From Desulfuromonas acetexigens (GTDB taxonomy: Bacteria; Desulfobacterota; Desulfuromonadia; Desulfuromonadales; Trichloromonadaceae): DNA of 64,000 nt. A program made the position numbers and the translations under genes. Location of the stretch: contig NZ_FOJJ01000034.1 in the NCBI RefSeq assembly GCF_900111775.1, positions 1 through 64,000 on the forward strand. The letters are read 5' to 3'. Below, piece by piece: positions 8,025 through 15,694 of the stretch (position 1 is its first letter; each line of letters starts with the position of its first letter). The notes under the pieces are model-generated. The model was not told the DNA's origin. It searched no databases and saw only the letters and a program-made list of their open reading frames with translations.

Positions 8025-9614
8025 TTAGGCTTTTTTGCGTTCAAGGCACGGATGATAGGCCGGGAGGGCGCGCCCGCATTCGGGGCATTTCGCGAGAACC
8101 TTCCACTGAATGATCGTCATTTCTACCGTGCCGGAGCACTCCCGGCAGGTTCCGGCCACGATCTGGCTTCCCTCCACGTAGTCCTGATTGTCCAGGTCGA
8201 TGGCAAAGCCACGAGTGGACATTTTTTCAAGAAATCCGGCGCCGATTGCTTCCCGCCGGCACTCCCGACAGGACCGGCCCCCGTTTTTCCATGCGTTCCA
8301 CGTCCGATTGACGCGGTGTCCGCTCGGGCAGACCATCGGAAGCGTCTGGTGAGCATTGCGGTACTCGACGTTCTCTTCGCTTGCCAGCGACCAGCCCTCT
8401 TTTCCCAGTTCCTGACGAATATGCTCCAGGTCGTGGCGGCTGCTCCCGGCGCAAACCGCGCACCAGTGACCTTTGAGGATCAGGTTGGGGATCCGTAAGG
8501 TCGTATGCCCATTTTCACAGGTGACTTGCAGGGGGCGGGAGACGCCGAGGTAGTCGGCGGGGTCGAAGGTCCCGCCATTTTGCGCGACAATCTCCACAAA
8601 CATCTGATACGTCTCGTCCTGGCTCCGGTCGTAGATTTTCCGAGGATCAATCTCTACCGTCATCGGGTCGTGGGGCGGCACAAATCCGTGGACTGCCAGC
8701 TGCTCCGCGATGTAGCCCCGGGTTTCCAAAGCCCCAACATCGGTCACCGAGTGCGGAATAACGAGCAGGGTGATGCCCGCCTCGCGGCAGAGCTCTTGCT
8801 TTTTATGGTCGCGCTCTTGCTGTTTCTGAAAATCCTGCTCCGAAGCGTGAAACATGGGCGACCGCTGATGATGCTGAACGCCGTTCGCCTCGAAAGCCAG
8901 ATTGAGTTCCGAGCTAAATCCATCCAGCTCCAATCCCTGCAAAAACGCCGGATGCTGCCGGGGGAAAGGCACATCAAAAGCGGCCTCCAAAATAGCCCGC
9001 ACCAGATTTTCACTCCGGCTGGTGTTGCAGGTCGGGCACCAGGTTCCCTGGCCATCGACGCTGCCGAGAGTCGCCTCCCAGGTGTGCCCCATGGCGCATT
9101 CCCACCGGAGGGGGTCGGTCGTGGAGATCAGAGGCTCCGTGGTCAGGCACTTTCCGCCGCGTTCAGCAGCGATTTGTTGAGCCTTTGCGAGGTTCTGGTT
9201 GACCGTCAAAACGGTCTTCCGGGCTTTTTCCAGCCGGCATTGGGCGCAGCTCTCCGGGCGCCGGATCACGTCGTGGGCCGTCTTGGTCGCCTCCCGTCCG
9301 CAACCCGGGCAGTTCATCCAGACCAGCGACTCTTTGCTCGTAACCTCGCCGCCGAGGTAGAGGCCACCGTTGGCGGCGATCACGTCCTTGATCCGCTCGG
9401 TGGTGTAGCTTTGCCGGGGGCTGCACTTCCGGCAGAGAACCTTGCGACGGATCAGGTTCCCGGCGCGAACCGAGTGCTCTTCCGCCCGACAGCTATGGCA
9501 GCGGATGGACAGGAGGGCCTGATCGGTGGCGGCGGCCGGAACGTAGGCCAGCAGCTCCAGACCGGCCTGTTGCAGAAATTGCGACCATTCGGCTTCGTTT
9601 TGCGGGATTCTCAT
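8025..9614 (-). CDS. Six-zinc-ribbon protein with Vsr/PD-(D/E)XK-like nuclease domain
   Basis: A 529-aa protein. Zinc ribbons, each two cysteine pairs or a C-x3-GH/CxxC variant, occur at about residues 39-64, 102-126, 173-196, 366-388 and twice more towards the C-terminus (CPSGH ... CREC and CREC ... CPEC). Between ribbons 3 and 4 (residues 200-290) lies a nuclease-like segment: SENLVRAILE, GLELDGFSSELNLAFEANG with D231 and E242, the QHH at 247-249, then ERDHKKQELCREAGITLLVI. This order (E, D, E-x-N-G-x-QH, D-x-x-K) fits Vsr/DUF559-like endonucleases, which in phage and viral proteins are found with the same ribbon repeats. The start follows AAGGAG. The divergent neighbour is an S24-type repressor. 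A DNA-cleaving defence or mobile role is inferred, not shown. Confidence 0.7.
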   Translation of the reverse strand: MRIPQNEAEWSQFLQQAGLELLAYVPAAATDQALLSIRCHSCRAEEHSVRAGNLIRRKVLCRKCSPRQSYTTERIKDVIAANGGLYLGGEVTSKESLVWMNCPGCGREATKTAHDVIRRPESCAQCRLEKARKTVLTVNQNLAKAQQIAAERGGKCLTTEPLISTTDPLRWECAMGHTWEATLGSVDGQGTWCPTCNTSRSENLVRAILEAAFDVPFPRQHPAFLQGLELDGFSSELNLAFEANGVQHHQRSPMFHASEQDFQKQQERDHKKQELCREAGITLLVIPHSVTDVGALETRGYIAEQLAVHGFVPPHDPMTVEIDPRKIYDRSQDETYQMFVEIVAQNGGTFDPADYLGVSRPLQVTCENGHTTLRIPNLILKGHWCAVCAGSSRHDLEHIRQELGKEGWSLASEENVEYRNAHQTLPMVCPSGHRVNRTWNAWKNGGRSCRECRREAIGAGFLEKMSTRGFAIDLDNQDYVEGSQIVAGTCRECSGTVEMTIIQWKVLAKCPECGRALPAYHPCLERKKA

Positions 9615-9744
9615 GCATGACTCCTTTCGGTTGAGGAAAGTGGAACAAAGTTGCTTGACGTAATTCCACGCTAGCATTGACCGAAAAGAAATCAAGAGAT
9701 AAAATTGCACAAAAAAGAACTTTTTTTTGCTATAAGAAATCTGA

Positions 9745-9759
9745 TGTCGTACTGCGACA
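9745..9759. promoter_or_regulatory. Candidate operator in front of the S24-type repressor
   Basis: TGTCG and CGACA form a perfect inverted repeat around TACTG. It lies 9 bp after a TATAAG element (9731-9736) that could be the -10 box, so a bound dimer would block transcript initiation. Autoregulation is a guess from position. Confidence 0.4.
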
Positions 9760-9783
9760 ATAAACCTCAACAGGAGTTCTTTT

Positions 9784-10368
9784 ATGGAAATAAATGTTGC
9801 CGAACGAATCCGGCTGTTCCGTGTCCGAACAGGACTTTCACAGAAGGAGTTCGCGGAGAAGGTCGGGCTGGCGCCGGCGGCCATGAACCGGCTGGAGAAA
9901 GGGAACCGGCAGCCGGATGTGGAATTTCTCGTCGCCGTGCGCAAGCTCTTCGGGGCCGATCTCAATGAACTGATTGCCGGCGAGCCGGACGGCCCGACGA
10001 AACATGCGCTTCCGCTATTCGGGGACGATCAGTTGCAAGAGATGGGCGGAGACGTCGCGCCCAGGGGCTGGGTCGGGTTTCCCGAGGTGGAGGGGATGAG
10101 CTTTGCTTACCGGATGCGGGACGAGAGCATGTTTCCCGTCATCCATCCCGGGGATGTGCTGCTGGTCCGGGACGAACCGGCCAGGCTGGGGGACCGGCTT
10201 CTGTGTCGCGACGAGACGGGGAGAATCCGTGTGCGGCAGCTGGCCCGTCGTACCACGACCGGGGATGCCCTGCTCGCGGAGAATCCCGCTTATCCCGAAA
10301 CGCCCCTGACCGGGGAGATCCGGGTGCTGGGCAAGATCGAGGCAGTCCTGCGCAAACTTCCCGTATAG
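9784..10368 (+). CDS. XRE-HTH / S24-like repressor lacking the catalytic lysine
   Basis: A 194-aa protein: an XRE HTH at residues 5-62 (FRVRTGLSQKEFAEKVGLAP ... RLEKGNRQPD), then a LexA/CI-type S24 domain from about residue 85. The nucleophile serine is present in DESMFPVIHPGD (S115), but where active S24 proteins have lysine this one reads IRVRQL (R151), so self-cleavage is doubtful and ligand- or partner-controlled repression is more likely. It is divergent from the zinc-ribbon nuclease gene and leads a run of small genes. A degenerate copy of its 3' end together with the start of the next gene occurs at 12059-12336. Confidence 0.8.
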   Translation: MEINVAERIRLFRVRTGLSQKEFAEKVGLAPAAMNRLEKGNRQPDVEFLVAVRKLFGADLNELIAGEPDGPTKHALPLFGDDQLQEMGGDVAPRGWVGFPEVEGMSFAYRMRDESMFPVIHPGDVLLVRDEPARLGDRLLCRDETGRIRVRQLARRTTTGDALLAENPAYPETPLTGEIRVLGKIEAVLRKLPV

Positions 10369-10396
10369 CGTCCGTCAACACAAAAGGAGACCGGAG

Positions 10397-10723
10397 ATGG
10401 ACCTGACGACCGCCCGGGAAATCCGGGCCGGCATCGATGCAACCGAGCTGGATGGCCTGCGTAGGGATCTCTACCGCAAGGCGCTGGACTACGCCCATAT
10501 CCGGGCGACCTGGGCCTTATTCTCAATCGAGGAACGGCTCGAAAAAGACCGGGGCCGCACCCTCGCCCACAATGCCTTCATCGACGCCTGCAACATACTG
10601 AGCCGCAACATGGCCAAGGCCGGGGAGGACAACGCCTGGCGCGCCCTGCTGACCGACGAGCGCAAGACCATCGGGGATTTCGCCTGCTGGCTGCACGCCC
10701 TGGTCGCCATCGAGATGCGCTGA
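10397..10723 (+). CDS. Conserved-looking helical protein of unknown function
   Basis: A 108-aa, mostly helical product with no recognised domain (DLTTAREIRAGIDATELDG ... FACWLHALVAIEMR). It begins 28 bp after the repressor stop with AAAGGAGA as ribosome-binding site, so it is probably in the same operon. The first 29 codons are duplicated in degenerate form at about 12251-12336, which supports a real gene in a duplicated module. The name MDLTTAREIRAGID at the start is the easiest search tag. Confidence 0.55.
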   Translation: MDLTTAREIRAGIDATELDGLRRDLYRKALDYAHIRATWALFSIEERLEKDRGRTLAHNAFIDACNILSRNMAKAGEDNAWRALLTDERKTIGDFACWLHALVAIEMR

Positions 10724-10810
10724 GGGCGGAGACGGGGTGGCCCATCATTGATTGAACCAACATTTGCCGATTCCGCCCTGCGCCTGTAACGACAAAAAGG
10801 AGATTATTTG

Positions 10811-11161
10811 ATGGACAAACGGAACGGGAGTCGGACACGGACCTCAATGCCCGGTCAGGCCACGGAAAGCCGGGATTCCATGCTGCGCCAGGTGATCGCC
10901 GGGCTGGAAGAACTTCCGAATGACGCTTCTTTTACGCAGATCAAAGCCGTCCTCGACCTCGCGGCGCTTCGAACCGTGCCGGACCCGATCCGGCGTCGCG
11001 CGCTGGAAGTGTTCGGTGGCGAGGAGAAAACTGGAGAATGGCTGACGACGAAAATCGCGGTCCTGGGCGGACAGACGCCGATGGATATCCTGATAAGCAC
11101 GGAAGGGGAAAAAGAGGTGCTCGCTATTCTTGACCGAATCGAGCACGGGGTGTTTTCGTGA
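10811..11161 (+). CDS. Orphan MbcA/ParS/Xre-type antitoxin-like protein
   Basis: A 116-aa protein. Its second half (ALEVFGGEEKTGEWLT, then VLGGQTPMDILISTEGEKEV ending in LDRIEHGVFS) matches the toxin-binding domain (DUF2384) of antitoxins that pair with RES-type toxins. The N-terminal half lacks an obvious HTH. No RES-domain gene follows; the next sequence is a broken copy of the MqsA-like gene, so a partner toxin may have been lost by rearrangement. ATG preceded by AAGGAG. Confidence 0.65.
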   Translation: MDKRNGSRTRTSMPGQATESRDSMLRQVIAGLEELPNDASFTQIKAVLDLAALRTVPDPIRRRALEVFGGEEKTGEWLTTKIAVLGGQTPMDILISTEGEKEVLAILDRIEHGVFS

Positions 11162-11187
11162 CGAAGGGAAAAACGTAGGCATGATTT

Positions 11188-11344
11188 GCTGCTTCGCAGC
11201 CTGGTGGCCCACAACCGCCGGATTGAAGCATCCTTTAACGAAGTGGCGAACCTCTCGCTTTCCCCGCAACCCCATGTGCAACGGCGGGTGGCGATCACAG
11301 TTACAACCATAAAGGCTGGTTTGCCGACGTGGCCGCCTGACAGA
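11188..11344 (+). pseudogene. Duplicated 3' fragment of the MqsA-like gene
   Basis: This stretch matches 6972-7128 closely (for example the shared CTTTCCCCGCAACCCCATG) and encodes the same LLRSLVAHNRRI ... LSLSPQPH segment, then loses frame before the end. It lacks the zinc-binding and HTH parts and sits directly after the MbcA-like stop. Confidence 0.8.
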
Positions 11345-11417
11345 CTCCACCCCCGGTTAGGTTTTTCGGGAAATCGTCTCGGGAACGGCTTTTTTAAACG
11401 ATGAAGGATTGGGAACT

Positions 11418-11777
11418 ATGAGCCCGAAACCAGCTGCCCCACAAGGTTCGCCCCTTGCCGTAACGCCGCCCATCCAACCGCGAATGCCGTGGCGTGTGGC
11501 AACCGTGGATGCTCTGCCGGATTTCCGGCTCCATGTCCAATTCGTGGATGGCACCGAAGGGAGGGTAGACCTGGCCGCCCTTGTTCATTCGCCTGACGCT
11601 GGGGTCTTCGGCGCCCTTGCCGATTCCGCGCTCTTCGATCAAGTGTTTGTCGATCACGGTGCGGTGACTTGGCCAGGCGAAATCGACCTGGCCCCGGATG
11701 CCATGTACGCCGAGATCAAGAAAGCTGGAACATGGGTATTGCAGTCGACCACCCCACGGATGAATCCAGGGGATTGA
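11418..11777 (+). CDS. DUF2442-family protein
   Basis: A 119-aa protein. Residues of about 25-100 follow the DUF2442 pattern: WRVATVDALPDFRLHVQFVD, GTEGRVDLAALV, FGALADSALFDQVFVDHG, VTWPGEIDLAPDAMYAEI. Such proteins are often next to DUF4160 genes in toxin-antitoxin-like pairs, but none is seen here. The start is the ATG at 11418; a TTG three codons upstream is possible. Molecular function is unknown. Confidence 0.7.
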   Translation: MSPKPAAPQGSPLAVTPPIQPRMPWRVATVDALPDFRLHVQFVDGTEGRVDLAALVHSPDAGVFGALADSALFDQVFVDHGAVTWPGEIDLAPDAMYAEIKKAGTWVLQSTTPRMNPGD

Positions 11778-11929
11778 GAACCGCAAGCCCAGTTTGACCA
11801 GCCCAGCCACCGGCGGAAGAATCGCCGACGGGGCTACGTTGGGAGCGAATCCATAGGCACCTTCGAATGCACTCCCAGGTCCAAGCTCTGCAGTGGCCGG
11901 CTAAAGGACGTTTTGGGGTTTAATCATCG

Positions 11930-12336
11930 GTGTTGGTTACAACAAACCACCTCGCAAGCCTGACGGTCTTTTCTGGTTCCTCCATCTTCCCCTCCACATC
12001 CAACTGTTTTTCTTCCGCCTCCACTCTCCCTTTTCGCTCTTCCTCTGGGGCGCTTCTTTGTCGCGACGTGACGGGGAGAACCTGCGTGCGGCAGCTGGCT
12101 CGTCGTACCGCGACCGGGGATGCCCTGCTCGCGGAAATCCCGCCTATCCCGAAACGCCCATGACCGGTGAGATCCAAGTGCTGAGCAAGGTCGAGGAGGT
12201 CCTGCGCAAACTCCCCGCATATCGTCCGTCAACACAAGAGGAGACCGGAGATGGAATTGACGACCGCCTGGGCAATTCGGGCCGCCATCGATGAAACCGC
12301 GCTGGATGGCCAGCTAAGGGATCTCTGCCGCAGATC
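11930..12336. pseudogene. Decayed second copy of the coiled-coil / S24-repressor module
   Basis: Bases of about 11930-12050 resemble the minus-strand coiled-coil gene at 7711-7860 (peptide APEEERKGRVEAEE against AQEEEREGRIEAEK). Bases 12059-12336 match 10204-10482, the S24-repressor 3' end, the intergenic AGGAGACCGGAGATGGA and the start of the next gene, with frame-breaking indels. In the intact arrangement these parts are 2.3 kb apart with the zinc-ribbon nuclease between them; here they are fused, so the nuclease segment has been deleted from this copy. Confidence 0.75.
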
Positions 12337-12759
12337 GACGGTGCGGTTGGTAGCGACTCATTCCAGGTTGCGGTAGTCGAAGCGCACCTGGACGATGTAG
12401 GTGATCTGTCTCCGCAGCGCGGGATGGGGTTGGTTGAAGTAACAGCCGGGTGTAGAGGGATTGAAAGATCGGCCCCCTCAGGTTGAAAAGGGAAGCCCAC
12501 CGAGTCCTGTTAGGACAATGTCTTATTTAGACAAAGACGATACTATTTCCTGTTTTTTTGACTAGCAAAAAAAATTTATAAAATTAGAAAAAAATATAAA
12601 AAAACTCTATTGACAATGGATTGACTTGAAATATGGTGATTTTCATGACGTCATAAAAATGTTTATACCGGTAAAGTTTAAATGAATATTGATATAGGGT
12701 TAATTCTTGAAAATTTTTCGTAAAAAACAATGGCTAAAAAACTACTTTAAGGAGGAACT
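12337..12759. other. Non-coding stretch, AT-rich in its second half
   Basis: No convincing gene. Composition changes sharply near 12520 from GC-rich to very AT-rich with long A and T runs, which continues into the next gene and marks a junction between DNA of different origin. AAGGAGG stands just before the downstream ATG. Confidence 0.5.
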
Positions 12760-13440
12760 ATGAAAAACTTTGTGGGAAACAAAACTTCTAAAATCAGGGC
12801 TTTTTCTTTAAAAAATCAGCCATCAATCAATGATTTTACTTGTGGTAGCAAAATTCTTACTATTGAATTTGACCATTCTATCCTTGAAAAAAAACAAATT
12901 GCAGCATCAGAAATCGAAGAACTTTGTGGTCTGGTAGAAAAATATGAAATGCCAAACTATCCTGTTATTTTTTGTGATCTGGTCAATTTGAGAGGTTGTG
13001 TATTTCTTGAAGGTGAGATCGAATGGCCGTTAATTTTTATGGATATTAGCAAACTGTCTTCTGTAAAAGAAATGAGAGAAACATATATCCATGAGGCTGC
13101 ACATCTATTTTCTTATAGATTTGGTCATGATTTCGTTTTTTCGATTATCCATAATATTTTTCTCAGAACTGCTGGTTATAATTTTTCTGAAATTGAGTAT
13201 GAATACAGTGATTGCGATTGTGGTTTGACGATATCGGAAAGCATGGTGTTAAGCAAGGGATGCGTTAAGATTCTTTTGGATCAAAAATTGGACAGGATTT
13301 TTTGGGAAGACATTCGGGATTTTTTTCATTATTTCCCTGTTGTTCCTGGAGATACCATGGACGATAAATTGGCCGTATTCAAAAGGGTTGCAGGACGAAT
13401 GTTGAAACATCTTAATTCGTCTAGCGTGGTCAATTCTTGA
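12760..13440 (+). CDS. Putative zinc metallopeptidase-like protein (HEAAH motif)
   Basis: A 226-aa protein of low GC content, clearly unlike its neighbours. The only recognisable motif is YIHEAAHLFSYRFGHD at about residues 109-124, an HExxH zinc-peptidase signature within a predicted helix; ESMVLSKG further on may supply a third ligand, but that is a guess. There is no signal peptide, so it is probably cytoplasmic. The start has a strong AAGGAGG site. HEAAH helices also occur in ImmA/IrrE-like and SprT-like proteins, but the rest does not let me place it. Likely horizontally acquired. Confidence 0.55.
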   Translation: MKNFVGNKTSKIRAFSLKNQPSINDFTCGSKILTIEFDHSILEKKQIAASEIEELCGLVEKYEMPNYPVIFCDLVNLRGCVFLEGEIEWPLIFMDISKLSSVKEMRETYIHEAAHLFSYRFGHDFVFSIIHNIFLRTAGYNFSEIEYEYSDCDCGLTISESMVLSKGCVKILLDQKLDRIFWEDIRDFFHYFPVVPGDTMDDKLAVFKRVAGRMLKHLNSSSVVNS

Positions 13441-14119
13441 ATCGCACAGAAAGATAAATAATTCAACTCAACCAGTATCGATCAAATTGTTCACCGTCGA
13501 ACTCTTTTCGGGATCATTTATGATTGCTGGTTCGAGAGAGTGTCAGTGCATGTAAAGGCAGATCAAATGGTTACGATAATCCCTGCTGGAAGTTACAGTA
13601 ATTACCGTTACTAATAATCTCCAGCAGGGATCAGCTCAGACTGGGGGATATCTAGGATTTTCTAGTCTGGGGAGTGCGGCGTGATCAGCGGAAAAAGGAA
13701 ACTCTGATCATCGATTCCTTGGTTCGATAACTTTCGCCGGAGTCGGTGGATTTCCGACTATTCGCAGACAGATTATGCAAAACTGGTGCTATCACGCTTC
13801 TCAATGGTTCAACCAACTCCGCCAAAAGTTCCGGGTGCCAGCAGGTGCAAAAGCTTTACAGTGGAGGGTCCGGGTTCGACCGCGCCCTGTTCGTTCTGGG
13901 AGGAGGCATTGCCCTCCGCCGAAAATCTGGACGCCCTCTTTCTGTGTCACCCCCCGGCACATATCGGATCGTCTCACGCCGCTCTTTATCAGTTGATGTC
14001 ACGCATCGCTGTAACGCCGGTTCGATTTTTCGTCAAGCAATTCCCGCGCACGCGGGGCAGAACCATTTTGCCCGCGCTGCAACCGTGACGATCTCAGTGT
14101 CGTGGCGGATCAGTCGTTT
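13441..14119. other. Long stretch without a convincing gene
   Basis: Contains the inverted repeat at 13579-13631. Frames on the plus strand between 13746 and 14228 have no ribosome-binding site, no recognisable protein pattern, and partly lie over the integrase gene. One of them (about 13804-14088) reads slightly more protein-like, but I would not call it. Confidence 0.5.
13579..13631. repeat. Perfect 12-bp inverted repeat
   Basis: ATCCCTGCTGGA at 13579-13590 and TCCAGCAGGGAT at 13620-13631 are exact complements, separated by 29 bp that holds two GTTAC words. No T run follows, so it is not a standard terminator. It could be a recombination or protein-binding site, or a weak terminator for the peptidase-like gene. 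Confidence 0.7.
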
Positions 14120-15424
14120 TCACCGCCGGTCCGCCAGATTGACCACATTGGCGCCGCTCTTGCCTGTAGTGATTTTTTGCAGGTATTCGGCCCAGAGGGT
14201 CAGAGCCGCGCGCTTTTCGTCGTCGTAGTCGTACAGGTTGTATATCTCTTCCAAGAGATCCGTGGAATGGTTGACGACCCGCTCCCTATTTTCGCGGGGG
14301 ATCTTCAATCTGGCCATGCCAGTTAGGACGGTTCTTCGGAGATCGTGGGGACGGAAATGTTCAACGCCGATGCGGTTGGTTGGAGGGGGGTTTTCCGCTT
14401 TTTTCGCGGCCTGTTTCTTGTTGCGCCCCCCTTCACCCTTGACGGGATAACCCGGATCCGCTCCGAGAATGTTCCGGCGCAAGCTCAACGCCATCGCGTT
14501 TCCAGCAATGGGCTGGGCTGCGTTTTTGGGGCTGGGAAAAATGTAGCCGTCACTTGGTATCGCCCCAATCAGGTCAAGCGCCATGTCGGTCAAATAAACC
14601 CGATGTGCCTTCTTGTTTTTCGACCGTTCTTCAGGGATTGTCCACCAGCGCCCGTCAAGCTCCCTTGAGTGCATCCCGATGACCTCCCCCGGCCGTTGCC
14701 CGGTCACCAGAACGAGACGCAACGCTCGGCTCATTTCATCGGACATTGACAGGCCTTCCCGGTTTCTCAAGGCGTTCCACACAATCAGGATTTCATTGGC
14801 AGTCAACACCCGGTTGCGCGGGACATAGGGGCGAGGGGCTTCAAGCAAGGCAAAGGGGTTATTTTCAGCGTATTCCCACATGATCGCCATGTTCCACATC
14901 TTGCGGGCCTTGCAAAGCACGTTGAAGGCCTGGACGGGCGCACCGCGCTGGTCGATAGCGTCCAGCAAGCCCTTGGCATCGCGGCGGGTAACATCCTTGA
15001 CTCGCCAGTTGGCCCAAGGTTCAAGGTCTTTGCGGAGGGCTCTTTCATCTTCCCGCCAAGAGCGTTTTTTCCTCTTGCCGTGATCCTCTATGAAATGAGA
15101 GATTAGTTGCGAGACAGTAATTTCGCGGCGCTGGCGGGCTTCTTCCTCGGCGGCCGCCCGGCGTTCAATCTCTCGATCGTCGGCCAAGCATATCGGCCCT
15201 TTCCCTGCCCGATAGTTGGCTCGAAACTCGGTGATCTTATTTTCGGCATCCAATTCCGTCTTGCCCTCGCTTGTATAACCGAAGGTTTCGAGGTACGTCT
15301 TACCGCCGATGGTGAAACGCAAAATCAGCAGCCGGTCGGGCCGGACGCCATGCTTGCGGGTTGGGTGGTCTTTGAAGAAAACCCCCTTGCGTTTCGTCTT
15401 TTTCAGACCGTCGAAAAGTGCCAT
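14120..15424 (-). CDS. int: Tyrosine-type site-specific integrase of the island
   Basis: A 434-aa phage/island integrase. The N-terminal arm-binding part (about residues 1-85) is followed by a SAM-like core-binding domain (TVSQLISHFIEDHGK ...) and the catalytic domain. Catalytic residues are visible: R in TGQRPGEV, HxxR in HDLRRT, a second H in VVNHST and the tyrosine within EIYNLYDYDDEKRAAL. The start is taken at the ATG 15422-15424, which begins MALFDGLKK; a TTG 12 codons upstream is possible. It reads away from the tmRNA-like 3' end 150 bp to its right, the usual placing for an integrase next to its attachment site. It appears full length and is probably able to excise the island. Confidence 0.93.
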   Translation of the reverse strand: MALFDGLKKTKRKGVFFKDHPTRKHGVRPDRLLILRFTIGGKTYLETFGYTSEGKTELDAENKITEFRANYRAGKGPICLADDREIERRAAAEEEARQRREITVSQLISHFIEDHGKRKKRSWREDERALRKDLEPWANWRVKDVTRRDAKGLLDAIDQRGAPVQAFNVLCKARKMWNMAIMWEYAENNPFALLEAPRPYVPRNRVLTANEILIVWNALRNREGLSMSDEMSRALRLVLVTGQRPGEVIGMHSRELDGRWWTIPEERSKNKKAHRVYLTDMALDLIGAIPSDGYIFPSPKNAAQPIAGNAMALSLRRNILGADPGYPVKGEGGRNKKQAAKKAENPPPTNRIGVEHFRPHDLRRTVLTGMARLKIPRENRERVVNHSTDLLEEIYNLYDYDDEKRAALTLWAEYLQKITTGKSGANVVNLADRR

Positions 15425-15573
15425 TTCACCCCCCGATTTGGGTTGCAAGATAGGTTGCAAGATTTTACAGGAAATACAAGGTTCGTTAGGGATGTCACGG
15501 GAAAATCATAATTCTAAACTTCTTGAATTTCAAGGTAATTTTAGTCATCTAGGGATGGGCTGGGAAACCATAT

Positions 15574-15625
15574 CTAAGCGTTCGCAATGCGTAGGTCAGG
15601 GGTTCGATCCCCCTCAGCTCCACCA
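15574..15625 (+). repeat. Island attachment site: 3' end of a tmRNA (ssrA) gene
   Basis: The sequence ends AGGGGTTCGATCCCCCT then CAGCTCCACCA: a 5-bp T stem, a TTCGATC T loop, the seven-base acceptor strand and an encoded CCA. CAGCTCCACCA and the preceding CTAAGCG resemble the 3' end of bacterial tmRNA. No 5' half is found upstream (no GGAGCTG or GGGGCTG partner strand at the right distance), so this is a fragment. Position next to the integrase makes it the attR-like copy; the intact gene should be at the far left end of the island, outside this window. A tRNA 3' end is the alternative. Confidence 0.7.
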
Positions 15626-15635
15626 AAAAAAACAG

Positions 15636-15664
15636 GGGGTTAGGTCGCAAGACCTAGCCCCTTT
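15636..15664 (+). terminator. Terminator following the tmRNA 3' end
   Basis: GGGGTTAGGTC pairs with GACCTAGCCCC around a GCAA tetraloop (11 bp, one G-T), followed by TTT. It sits 10 bp after the encoded CCA, as expected for the original ssrA terminator. Confidence 0.85.
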
Positions 15665-15694
15665 AAGTATTTTGGGGGATTTCGGGAGGTTCGG

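Noticed and set aside
13746-14228. A 160-aa plus-strand protein
   Set aside because: It has no ribosome-binding site, low-complexity Arg/Ser composition and overlaps the 3' end of the integrase gene on the other strand.
15541-15625. A complete tRNA gene at the island end
   Set aside because: The T arm and acceptor 3' strand are present, but no matching 5' acceptor strand, D arm or anticodon arm can be found at the right distance.
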